This document shows, one piece after another, positions 1 to 7,296 of a stretch of DNA of 45,701 bases. Position 1 is the stretch's first letter; every line of letters begins with the position of its first letter. Below the pieces are notes generated by a model that saw nothing but the letters and a program-made list of their open reading frames with translations, was not told the origin of the DNA and made no database searches. Position numbers and translations under genes: made by a program. The DNA is from Akkermansiaceae bacterium (lineage in GTDB: Bacteria > Verrucomicrobiota > Verrucomicrobiia > Verrucomicrobiales > Akkermansiaceae). Where the stretch lies: contig JAPKDA010000007.1 of NCBI GenBank assembly GCA_028822695.1, forward strand, positions 1 through 45,701. Direction: 5' to 3'.

Positions 1-13
1 CTCTCCAAGGCAG

Positions 14-34
14 GGACGGACCTCCGGGCCGTCC
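14..34. repeat. Short stem-loop upstream of the RAYT relic (possible REP-like element)
   Basis: The arms GGACGG (14-19) and CCGTCC (29-34) are perfectly complementary around a 9-nt loop. The hairpin lies 17 bp before a relic of a REP-associated tyrosine transposase, a family known to act on REP palindromes. Only one copy is visible and the window begins just upstream, so the REP assignment is a guess. Confidence 0.25.
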
Positions 35-50
35 GGCCGTTCAGTCCAGA

Positions 51-346
51 ATGGCCCGACCAGTTCTCTACGAAACTCCAGGAGCGCGCTACCACATCAT
101 TGCCCGCGGCAACGGCGGAAAGATGGCCTACGACACGGATGCAGATCGACACGATGACTGCAAGAGAAGGCCCTCACCGCGAGTCTAGTGAAGCAGCACA
201 CCGGCGCGAGTAAGGCATGGGTAGCGGAGCGACTCGGCATGGGGCACGAATCGAGTGTGAGCCGAGCAATGCGTCGCGTCCGGGAGGACCCAAAGCTGGC
301 CAACAGGGCGAAGAGCCTAGCTCGAACGCTCGGTTTCAAGGAATGA
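51..346 (+). pseudogene. RAYT (REP-associated tyrosine transposase, Y1_Tnp) relic, internally deleted
   Basis: The frame opening at 51 reads MARPVLYETPGARYHIIARG and runs to a DTDADR stretch, matching the N-terminus of RAYT/IS200-like transposases (MARPxRxxxPGAxYHVxxRG, then an xDDxDR stretch). It ends at TAG 186-188. A second frame, open from about 155 to TGA 344-346, reads LQEKALTASLVKQHTGASKA then WVAERLGMGHESSVSRAMRR. That matches the C-terminal helical region of the same family, with its WIAxRLxMGxxxxVS motif. The central catalytic part (HUH histidines, active-site Tyr), roughly 150-200 residues in intact members, is missing and the two ends are out of frame. It is therefore a dead remnant. 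The match rests on family motifs recognised by eye. Confidence 0.8.
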
Positions 347-411
347 CCCCTATCTACTCCCTTTTTGAAAAAAGCGATTCTCTTGCCGTTGAGACGGTTT
401 AGAATCCCTCC

Positions 412-1905
412 GTGCGGATTCTCACCCTGATTCTTTGCCTCGCCGTTTCGGCCTTCGCTGCGGACCAGCGCCCCAACGTGATCCTGATCATGTGCGACGA
501 CATGGGTTTCAGCGATATCGCCAGCTATGGCGGGGAGGTCGAAACGCCCCACCTCGACAAGCTCGCGGAAAGCGGGATCCGCTTCCGCCAATTCTACAAC
601 AATGCCAAGTGCGAGCACACGCGCGCCTCGCTGATCACCGGGCAGTGGTGGCACCATGTCGGCGCGTCCGCGTCGATCACCTACAAAGGGAAGTCCTTCG
701 GCACACGCATGCGCGATGCAGGTTACCGCACGCTGATGGTCGGCAAGTGGCATGCGGGGCAGACGCCTTACCAGCGGGGCTTCGACCGCTACTACGGACT
801 GACCGATGGTTGCTGCAACTTCTGGAATCCGGGCCACGCCCGACCCGGTGAACCCGAACCGGCGAAGAAGAAGGTGAGACGCTGGGCGATCGACGATGAG
901 GAATTCAAGCCCTACACCCCAAAGGACAAGGACTTCTACACGACCGATGCATTCACCGACCATGCCTTGGACTATCTCGAGGAATACCGAGAAGAAGATA
1001 AGCCGTTCTTCCTCTACGTCGCATACACCGCCCCACACTACCCGCTGCACGTGTCGAAGGAGGACGTCGCCAAGTACCGCGGCCGCTACGAAAAAATCGG
1101 CTGGGACAAGCTGAGGGAACAACGGTTCGCCAAGCAGAAGGAACTCGGCGTTCACATGCCCAATACGAAGCTGAGTCCGCGGGATCCGGGGCTGCCGGCA
1201 TGGACGGACATCAAGGAAGCCGATCGCGACGGGTGGGACCTGCGCATGGCGGCCTACGTCGCGATGATCGACCGCATGGACCGCAACATCGGCCGCTTGC
1301 TGGCCAAGCTCGAAGAAACCGGCGAGGCGGACAACACGGTGATCTTCTTTCTTTCCGACAACGGCGCTAGCCCGGACTCGGCCGACCGATCGACGGTGAA
1401 GGGTTCGATGCCGTGGGAGGTGACCAGCTACCTGACGCAGGGGCGCGTGTGGGCAAACGCGAGCAACACGCCGTTCCGTAAATACAAGACGACCGATTAC
1501 GAAGGCGGCACCCACACCCCGATGATCGCCTACTGGCCAGGCAAGACCGCCGGCAACGGATGGACGAACCACGTCGGGCACCTGATCGACTTCACACCGA
1601 CGCTGCTGGAGCTCGCTGGTGTGGAAATCCCGGAGGCATTGCCGGGCCGTTCGCTGGTCCCGGCAATCAAAGGGGAGGAGATCGATCGGCCTTGGCCCAT
1701 TTACTGGCAGTTCGGAGGATCCTCCGCGATGCGCGATCACGACTGGAAGATCGTTCGCAACGGCAAGAAGGCGTCATGGGAACTCTACGACCTGTCACAG
1801 GACCCCACGGAGATGAACGATCTCGCATCGGCCGATTCTGACCGCACCGCAAAGATGGCCACGCAGTGGGAGACCTGGTGGGCGGACAAGGGAAAGGTGG
1901 AATAG
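412..1905 (+). CDS. Secreted arylsulfatase (sulfatase family S1)
   Basis: This sulfate ester hydrolase is probably periplasmic or secreted and acts on an unknown sulfated substrate. The GTG at 412 opens a typical signal peptide (MRILTLILCLAVSAFA, then ADQ). Mature-domain motifs follow: metal-binding CDDMG (Asp29/Asp30), ETPHLDKLAESG, the formylglycine region around Cys67, GKWHAG, and the LSDNGAS metal site. The C-terminal WELYDLSQDPTEMNDLA stretch is typical of Planctomycetes/Verrucomicrobia sulfatases. Oddly, the modification site reads C-E-H-T-R (67-71), where the canonical formylglycine motif is CxPxR, so His replaces Pro. Length (497 aa) is normal. No sulfatase-maturase gene is nearby. 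The gene stands alone between the RAYT relic and carA, and I see no strong Shine-Dalgarno sequence. Family is certain; substrate is unknown. Confidence 0.92.
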   Translation: MRILTLILCLAVSAFAADQRPNVILIMCDDMGFSDIASYGGEVETPHLDKLAESGIRFRQFYNNAKCEHTRASLITGQWWHHVGASASITYKGKSFGTRMRDAGYRTLMVGKWHAGQTPYQRGFDRYYGLTDGCCNFWNPGHARPGEPEPAKKKVRRWAIDDEEFKPYTPKDKDFYTTDAFTDHALDYLEEYREEDKPFFLYVAYTAPHYPLHVSKEDVAKYRGRYEKIGWDKLREQRFAKQKELGVHMPNTKLSPRDPGLPAWTDIKEADRDGWDLRMAAYVAMIDRMDRNIGRLLAKLEETGEADNTVIFFLSDNGASPDSADRSTVKGSMPWEVTSYLTQGRVWANASNTPFRKYKTTDYEGGTHTPMIAYWPGKTAGNGWTNHVGHLIDFTPTLLELAGVEIPEALPGRSLVPAIKGEEIDRPWPIYWQFGGSSAMRDHDWKIVRNGKKASWELYDLSQDPTEMNDLASADSDRTAKMATQWETWWADKGKVE

Positions 1906-2026
1906 CCGGCCGCCGCGTCATCCAAGAGTTCGGACCGAGGCTAATGTGAATAAGTGGCAAATCCCCTGAGGAGAACCAATTAATCCTTGCCATCAGCCCC
2001 CTTTCACCGACGATCCCGCCCGCCGA

Positions 2027-3166
2027 ATGGACGCAATTTTAGCTCTAGAAGACGGCCGCGTATTCCGCGGGGAGGCATTCGGGCATTCCGGAACTAGCAC
2101 GGGCGAGATTTGCTTCAATACGTCCATGACGGGCTACCAGGAGGTCCTCACCGATCCCTCCTACCGGGGCCAGATCGTCGCGATGACCTACCCACTCATC
2201 GGAAACTACGGGGTCAACCCTGAGGACGCCGAGTCCGCTTGCCCACACGTTCGCGGATTTGTCATCGGCGAACTCTCCCCCATCGCCTCCAACTGGCGCT
2301 CCAACCAGACCCTCCCCGACTATTTCAAGGAGCACAAGATCATCGGCATCCAGGGCGTCGATACCCGCGCCCTCACCAAGCACCTCCGCTCACTCGGAGC
2401 GATGCGCTCCTGCCTCACTACCCAGCTTTCCGAAGCCGAGGCCATCGCCGCCGCCAAGAATTCCCCGCCCATGGCTGGCTCCGACTTCGTCCAGGAAGTC
2501 ACCACAGCAAAGGCCTACCCTTGGGAAGCCGAGTCCCGCGAATGGACCGTTCCCAATGCCTCCACCGGACAAGAGGGCTGCTACATTGATCTCGCCCCAG
2601 CCAAATACAAAATCGTCGCCTACGATTTCGGCATCAAATTCAACATCCTCCGTCGCCTCCGTCAGGCTGGCTTCGAAGTCGATGTGGTCAGCGCCGGCAC
2701 CTCCGCCAAGGACGTCCTCGCCCGAGACCCCGATGGCATCTTCCTTTCCAACGGCCCCGGTGACCCGGGCGCCCTCGGCGACATTCACAAGGAGATCAAA
2801 GACCTCATCGGTCGCAAGCCAATCTTCGGCATCTGCCTTGGCAACCAGATCCTCAGCCACGCCTTCGGAGGCAAAACCTTCAAGCTGAAGTTCGGCCACC
2901 GCGGCGGCAATCAGCCAGTGAAAGACCTCCGCACCGGACGAATATTCATCACCTCCCAAAACCACGGTTTCGCCACCGACCCCGACTCACTTCCCCCCGA
3001 GATCGAAGTCACCCACGTTAATCTCAACGACCAAACCGTGGAGGGCATTCGCTCGACCAAGGACCCGGTCTTCTCGGTTCAATACCACCCCGAAGCGGCC
3101 CCAGGACCCAACGACGCCTCTTACTTCTTCCAAGAGTTCGCCGACCTCATCGAGAAGAGTAAGTAA
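2027..3166 (+). CDS. carA: Carbamoyl-phosphate synthase small subunit
   Basis: This is the glutaminase subunit that releases ammonia from glutamine for carbamoyl phosphate synthesis, feeding pyrimidine and arginine pathways with CarB. The N-terminal CPSase_sm domain is clear (ALEDGRVFRGEAFG, FNTSMTGYQEVLTDPSY). The C-terminal class I glutamine amidotransferase carries nucleophile Cys270 in GICLGNQ and the His354/Glu356 pair in QYHPEAAPGP. At 379 residues it has normal length. carB is not in the window, so the subunits are encoded apart. purA follows after only 12 bp, suggesting co-transcription of two nucleotide-biosynthesis genes. The ATG at 2027 fits the conserved start; the 121-bp upstream gap may hold its promoter, but I cannot pick a convincing one. 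Confidence 0.97.
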   Translation: MDAILALEDGRVFRGEAFGHSGTSTGEICFNTSMTGYQEVLTDPSYRGQIVAMTYPLIGNYGVNPEDAESACPHVRGFVIGELSPIASNWRSNQTLPDYFKEHKIIGIQGVDTRALTKHLRSLGAMRSCLTTQLSEAEAIAAAKNSPPMAGSDFVQEVTTAKAYPWEAESREWTVPNASTGQEGCYIDLAPAKYKIVAYDFGIKFNILRRLRQAGFEVDVVSAGTSAKDVLARDPDGIFLSNGPGDPGALGDIHKEIKDLIGRKPIFGICLGNQILSHAFGGKTFKLKFGHRGGNQPVKDLRTGRIFITSQNHGFATDPDSLPPEIEVTHVNLNDQTVEGIRSTKDPVFSVQYHPEAAPGPNDASYFFQEFADLIEKSK

Positions 3167-3178
3167 ACATCCACTTTC

Positions 3179-4447
3179 ATGAATAGCGTAGTCACCGGCC
3201 TCCAATGGGGCGACGAAGGTAAAGGTAAGATTGTCGATTTCCTCACCGAATCCGCCGACTTTGTCGTCCGCGGCCAAGGCGGAAACAATGCGGGACACAC
3301 CGTCATCGCCAAAGGCGTCAAGTATGTCCTCCACCTCCTGCCCTCCGGCATCCTCTGGGAAGGCAAAATCTGCGTCATCGGCAACGGTGTCGTCATGGAT
3401 CCCGTCGGCCTCGTTAAAGAAATCGACGACCTCCAGGAAAAGGGCATCTCTGTTCCTCCCGAACGCCTCCTCATTTCCGACCGCGCCCACGTCGTCCTTC
3501 CCTACCACCGCGAACTCGACGCTGCTCGCGAAGCCTCCCTCGGCGACCGCAAGATCGGCACCACCAAGCGCGGCATCGGCCCCGCCTACGCAGACAAAGC
3601 CAACCGCTGCGGCCTCCGCCTCGCCGATCTCCTCAACAAGGAACTCGCCGCCGAACTGATCGAACTCCGCCTCGCAGAAGCCAATCCGATCCTCGCGTCC
3701 TACGATCTCCCGCAGTTCAACACCGCCGACGTTCTCGCCTCGGTCAAAGAAGCCCTCGAGCGTCTCCGCCCACACATCACGAACACTATCCCCATCCTCA
3801 GCGAGGCTTATAAAGCCGGGAAGGAGATCCTCTTCGAAGGAGCGCAAGGCGCCTACCTCGACGTCGACTTTGGAACCTATCCCTTCGTCACCTCTTCCAA
3901 CACAACGGCAGGCGGCGCCTCCACCGGATCCGGCCTTCCCCCACACGCCATCAATCGCGTCATCGGAGTCTGCAAAGCCTACACCACCCGAGTCGGCGAA
4001 GGCCCCTTCGTCACTCAGAACGAAGACATCTCCAACTACCTCCATGGCCTCGGCCGGGAGTTCGGGGCCACGACCGGCCGCGCCCGACGCTGCGGCTGGC
4101 TCGACACCGTCCTCCTCCGCTTTGCCTGCATGGTCAACGGCGTCACCGACCTCGCCGTCACTAATCTCGACGGCCTCGACGAACGCACCTCAATTGACAT
4201 CTGCACCGCCTACCGCATCGACGGAGAAGATCACACCTACCCCCCCGCCGATCGCGAGGCATGGAACCGCGCCGAGCCGATCTACGAAACCCTCCCCGGC
4301 TGGCAAGAGGACACCACCGCCTGCCGAACCTGGGAAAGCCTCCCCGAGAACGCCCGGAACTACCTCACACGCCTCGCCGAGCTCTCCGGTGCCCCCATTA
4401 AATACGTAGGAATCGGCCCCGATCGCGACCAGACGATTTTGCTGTAG
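3179..4447 (+). CDS. purA: Adenylosuccinate synthetase
   Basis: The enzyme joins IMP and aspartate using GTP to make adenylosuccinate, the first committed step to AMP. The N-terminus has the hallmark GDEGKGK loop at residues 11-17 with catalytic Asp12, and the second catalytic residue His40 in GGNNAGHTV. Further family motifs include GTTKRGIGPAY, FEGAQGAYLDVDFGTYPFVT and GATTGRARRCGWLD. At 422 residues it is full length. It starts 12 bp after carA, apparently in the same transcription unit, and uppS follows after 46 bp. Assignment is certain. Confidence 0.98.
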   Translation: MNSVVTGLQWGDEGKGKIVDFLTESADFVVRGQGGNNAGHTVIAKGVKYVLHLLPSGILWEGKICVIGNGVVMDPVGLVKEIDDLQEKGISVPPERLLISDRAHVVLPYHRELDAAREASLGDRKIGTTKRGIGPAYADKANRCGLRLADLLNKELAAELIELRLAEANPILASYDLPQFNTADVLASVKEALERLRPHITNTIPILSEAYKAGKEILFEGAQGAYLDVDFGTYPFVTSSNTTAGGASTGSGLPPHAINRVIGVCKAYTTRVGEGPFVTQNEDISNYLHGLGREFGATTGRARRCGWLDTVLLRFACMVNGVTDLAVTNLDGLDERTSIDICTAYRIDGEDHTYPPADREAWNRAEPIYETLPGWQEDTTACRTWESLPENARNYLTRLAELSGAPIKYVGIGPDRDQTILL

Positions 4448-4493
4448 CGAAGGCCGAAAAAGGCGATTAGCCTGCCGACCACCCAATCGATTG

Positions 4494-5207
4494 ATGTCGG
4501 ATACCGCACCAGATATTCCCCGTCACGTCGCCATCATCATGGATGGCAACGGCCGCTGGGCTGCGGATAGAGGAATGCCGCGACGCGACGGACACCGCGC
4601 CGGTGCCGAATCGGTCCGCGAAGTCGTCGAAGGCTGTAAGGAACTCGGTATCGACTACCTCACCCTCTACGCCTTCTCCTCCGAAAACTGGAACCGACCG
4701 AAGAAGGAAATCGATGCCCTCATGAATCTCCTCAAACGCTTCCTCAAGGAGAAGACCAAGGAGATGCACAAACAAAACGTCCGCCTGCACGCCATCGGCC
4801 GACTCCACCTCCTCCCCGACGATTGCCGTGCGGCCCTCGACAATGCCATCGCGAGCACCGCAAACAACACTGGCCTCAGCCTCATCCTCGCCCTCTCCTA
4901 CGGATCCCGCGAAGAGATTATCGATGCCGCCTCCTCCATCGCCAAGGCCGCCGTCGCCGGAACCCTCGACCCCGATGCCCTCGACAGCGAAACCTTCGCC
5001 GCCCACCTCGCCACCGCTCCCTTCCCCGACCCCGACCTCCTCATCCGCACCTCCGGTGAACTCCGACTCTCCAACTTCCTTCTCTGGCAAATCAGCTACG
5101 CCGAAATCGTGATCACCCCGAAATTTTGGCCGGAATTCAAGAAGGCCGACCTCCGTGCCGCCATCGAGGAATATTCTCGCCGCCACCGTCGATTTGGCGC
5201 AGTTTGA
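4494..5207 (+). CDS. uppS: Di-trans,poly-cis-undecaprenyl-diphosphate synthase (UPP synthase)
   Basis: This cis-prenyltransferase condenses isopentenyl diphosphate with farnesyl diphosphate to make the undecaprenyl carrier lipid for peptidoglycan and other glycans. The motif HVAIIMDGNGRWA (catalytic Asp17) is diagnostic, followed by GHRAGAESV, YAFSSENWNRP and, near the C-terminus, DLLIRTSGELRLSNFLLWQ. The ATG at 4494 is preferred over the adjoining TTG at 4491. At 237 residues the length is normal. The usual partners (dxr, cdsA) are not adjacent; a sigma-54 regulator gene follows. Confidence 0.96.
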   Translation: MSDTAPDIPRHVAIIMDGNGRWAADRGMPRRDGHRAGAESVREVVEGCKELGIDYLTLYAFSSENWNRPKKEIDALMNLLKRFLKEKTKEMHKQNVRLHAIGRLHLLPDDCRAALDNAIASTANNTGLSLILALSYGSREEIIDAASSIAKAAVAGTLDPDALDSETFAAHLATAPFPDPDLLIRTSGELRLSNFLLWQISYAEIVITPKFWPEFKKADLRAAIEEYSRRHRRFGAV

Positions 5208-5241
5208 CGCAACTTCCCCGAGCCCGACCGGCTCTTCAACC

Positions 5242-6648
5242 ATGGCCCCGTCCCGACTCGAACAGACGATCCTCCTCGTCGATCAGGATCACGACTTCCT
5301 CGCTTGGGCGACCAAACGACTCGAAGCAAAGGGCGTCCGCGTCCTCCGCTGTGACGATGCGGAGAAAGCCATCAAGGTCGTCGAAAAGTCGCAGGTCGAT
5401 CTTGTCATCACCGACATTCAAATCGGCGCCTTCGACGGACTGGAACTGATCTCCCGGATCCGTGGCATCAACGCCAACGCCCTCGTCGTTCTCACTGCCG
5501 GTGCCCCCACCACAACGCAAATCATCGAGGCCACCCGCCGCGGTGCCCGCGACGTCCTCCGCAAGGAATCTCTCCCCTTCGAACTTCGCCCGGTCGTCGA
5601 GTCGGCGCTCCAACTCGCCGAACAACGCCGCAGCGCTGACGACACCGTCCCCAACGTTCCCACCGTTGATGGGCGGATTAAAATGATCGGCATTTCCCGC
5701 CCTCTTCAGGATGTCTTCAAACTTGTCGGCCGTGTCGCCCAGACCGACGCTCCTGTCCTCATCACCGGCGAGAGCGGGACCGGAAAAGAGCTCATCGCCA
5801 GCGCCGTTCACGAATACAGCCCGCGGCGCAAAAACGAGATGGTCGCCATCAACTGCGGCGCCATTCCCGAGAACCTTCTGGAAAGCGAACTCTTCGGTCA
5901 TGAAAAGGGCGCCTTCACCGGCGCCGTGGCCAAGCGCGCCGGCCGCTTTGAGCACTGCGATGGCGGCACCCTCTTTCTCGATGAGATCGGCGACATGCCG
6001 CTCTCTGTTCAAGTCAAACTCCTCCGCGTCCTCCAAGAGGGAACCTTCTCCCGCGTCGGCAGCAACGAAACGCTAAAGAGCGACGTGCGCATCCTCGCCG
6101 CGACCAACAAGGATCTCGCAAACGAGGTCGCCGAAGGCAACTTCCGCGAAGACCTCTACTACCGGCTCAACGTCGTCGAAATCAACCTTCCACCGCTACG
6201 CAAGCGCCCCGAAGACATCCCCCTTCTCGCCGAGTTTTTCCTCCAGCGCCTTGCCCGGAAATATGGACTGGCCCGCATTCGCCTTTCCGGAGAAGCGGTG
6301 GAATCCCTCCAGAAACACCCCTGGCCGGGCAACGTTCGGGAACTCGAAAACACCATGGCCCGCTCCTGTGCCCTGGCTTCCACCGACCTCCTCCTCCCCG
6401 AAGACATTCCCTTCGCCCGAAGCCCCTTCTCGCAACAACAGAAGCTGAAATCCCATTTCATCGGTCTCCTCGACGCCGCCCCGCCGTCTGGCAACGCCCT
6501 TGAGTGGATCCAATCCGAAATCGCCGCACACGTCTTGGAAAACTGCAGCGGCGACTTCAAGGAATCCGCCCGTCAACTTGGCGCCACACCTGCCGCTGTC
6601 CGCAAAGTCCTCAGCTCACGCAACTCAGTAGATGACACGTCTGCTTGA
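5242..6648 (+). CDS. NtrC-family sigma-54-dependent response regulator
   Basis: This transcriptional activator for RpoN promoters is switched on by phosphorylation. It has three parts. A receiver domain (about residues 8-120) has the DQDHD acidic pocket, a phosphoacceptor Asp in VITDIQIG and the switch residues LTAG and RKE. A central AAA+ domain has Walker A GESGTGKE, the sigma-54 contact loop GAFTGA and a Walker B LFLDEIGD. A short C-terminal helix-turn-helix follows (CSGDFKESARQLGATPAAVR). The frame stays open upstream to a GTG at 5155 inside uppS, but the ATG at 5242 starts exactly at the receiver fold and is preferred. Its stop overlaps the upp start by 17 bp. No histidine kinase gene is adjacent, so it is an orphan here and its regulon is unknown. 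Confidence 0.93.
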   Translation: MAPSRLEQTILLVDQDHDFLAWATKRLEAKGVRVLRCDDAEKAIKVVEKSQVDLVITDIQIGAFDGLELISRIRGINANALVVLTAGAPTTTQIIEATRRGARDVLRKESLPFELRPVVESALQLAEQRRSADDTVPNVPTVDGRIKMIGISRPLQDVFKLVGRVAQTDAPVLITGESGTGKELIASAVHEYSPRRKNEMVAINCGAIPENLLESELFGHEKGAFTGAVAKRAGRFEHCDGGTLFLDEIGDMPLSVQVKLLRVLQEGTFSRVGSNETLKSDVRILAATNKDLANEVAEGNFREDLYYRLNVVEINLPPLRKRPEDIPLLAEFFLQRLARKYGLARIRLSGEAVESLQKHPWPGNVRELENTMARSCALASTDLLLPEDIPFARSPFSQQQKLKSHFIGLLDAAPPSGNALEWIQSEIAAHVLENCSGDFKESARQLGATPAAVRKVLSSRNSVDDTSA

Positions 6649-7252
6649 CCACCCCCTGATCCAGGATCGCCTCGCCCAACTCCGGGCCTGTGAATGCTCA
6701 CCCGGGGAATTCCGTCAGCATGTCGGTCAAATCGCCCGACTCATGGTGCCCGGCACCACCTCCGACCTCCCCCTCAAACCCGTCCCCGTGGAAACTCCTC
6801 TCGAGACGATGGAAGGCCACCGCTTGGCCCGCCCTCTGGTGCTCGTCCCCATCCTCCGCGCAGGACTCGGGCTTTGTGACGGATTCCTATCCCTCCTCCC
6901 CGACGCCTTGGTTGCACACATCGGTCTCGCCCGAAACGAGGAGACGCTCGACCCGGACACCTACTACTACAAGGCGCCGACACAACTCGCCGAAGCAGAC
7001 GTCCTCATTCTGGACCCCATGCTCGCCACCGGTGGATCTGCCGTGGAAACGATTAACCGGCTCAAAGAGCAAGGAGCCAAACATCTCCGCTTTATTTGCC
7101 TCGTCGCATGTCCCGAAGGAGTAAAACGCATCGAAGATGCCCACCCTGACGTCCCCGTCTACACTGCGGCGATGGACCGCCAACTGGATGAGAACGGCTA
7201 CATTCGCCCCGGCCTCGGCGACGCCGGAGACCGCATTTTCGGCACCCTCTAA
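6632..7252 (+). CDS. upp: Uracil phosphoribosyltransferase
   Basis: This salvage enzyme converts uracil and PRPP to UMP. Recognisable family blocks are PLVLVPILRAGLGL, the substrate-loop region around YYYKAP, the PRPP-binding loop in LDPMLATGGSA, and the uracil-binding end ENGYIRPGLGDAGDR with the terminal FGT. At 206 residues it matches the family length. It overlaps the end of the upstream regulator gene by 17 bp, which suggests translational coupling. With carA and purA nearby, this arm of the chromosome is rich in nucleotide metabolism. Confidence 0.96.
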   Translation: MTRLLDHPLIQDRLAQLRACECSPGEFRQHVGQIARLMVPGTTSDLPLKPVPVETPLETMEGHRLARPLVLVPILRAGLGLCDGFLSLLPDALVAHIGLARNEETLDPDTYYYKAPTQLAEADVLILDPMLATGGSAVETINRLKEQGAKHLRFICLVACPEGVKRIEDAHPDVPVYTAAMDRQLDENGYIRPGLGDAGDRIFGTL

Positions 7253-7296
7253 CCGACGCTGGTATTCCAAGGCCATTCCCGTATAGTTCGCCAGTC

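Noticed and set aside
97-1740. 547-codon open frame antisense to the sulfatase gene
   Set aside because: It mirrors the codon structure of the sulfatase, has no family motifs and no sensible start context. It is a high-GC shadow frame, as are the similar antisense frames over carA, purA, clpX, tsaD and the PBPs.
5155-5241. GTG start for the sigma-54 regulator inside uppS
   Set aside because: The extra 29 residues have no receiver-domain similarity and overlap uppS by 53 bp; ATG 5242 begins exactly at the domain.
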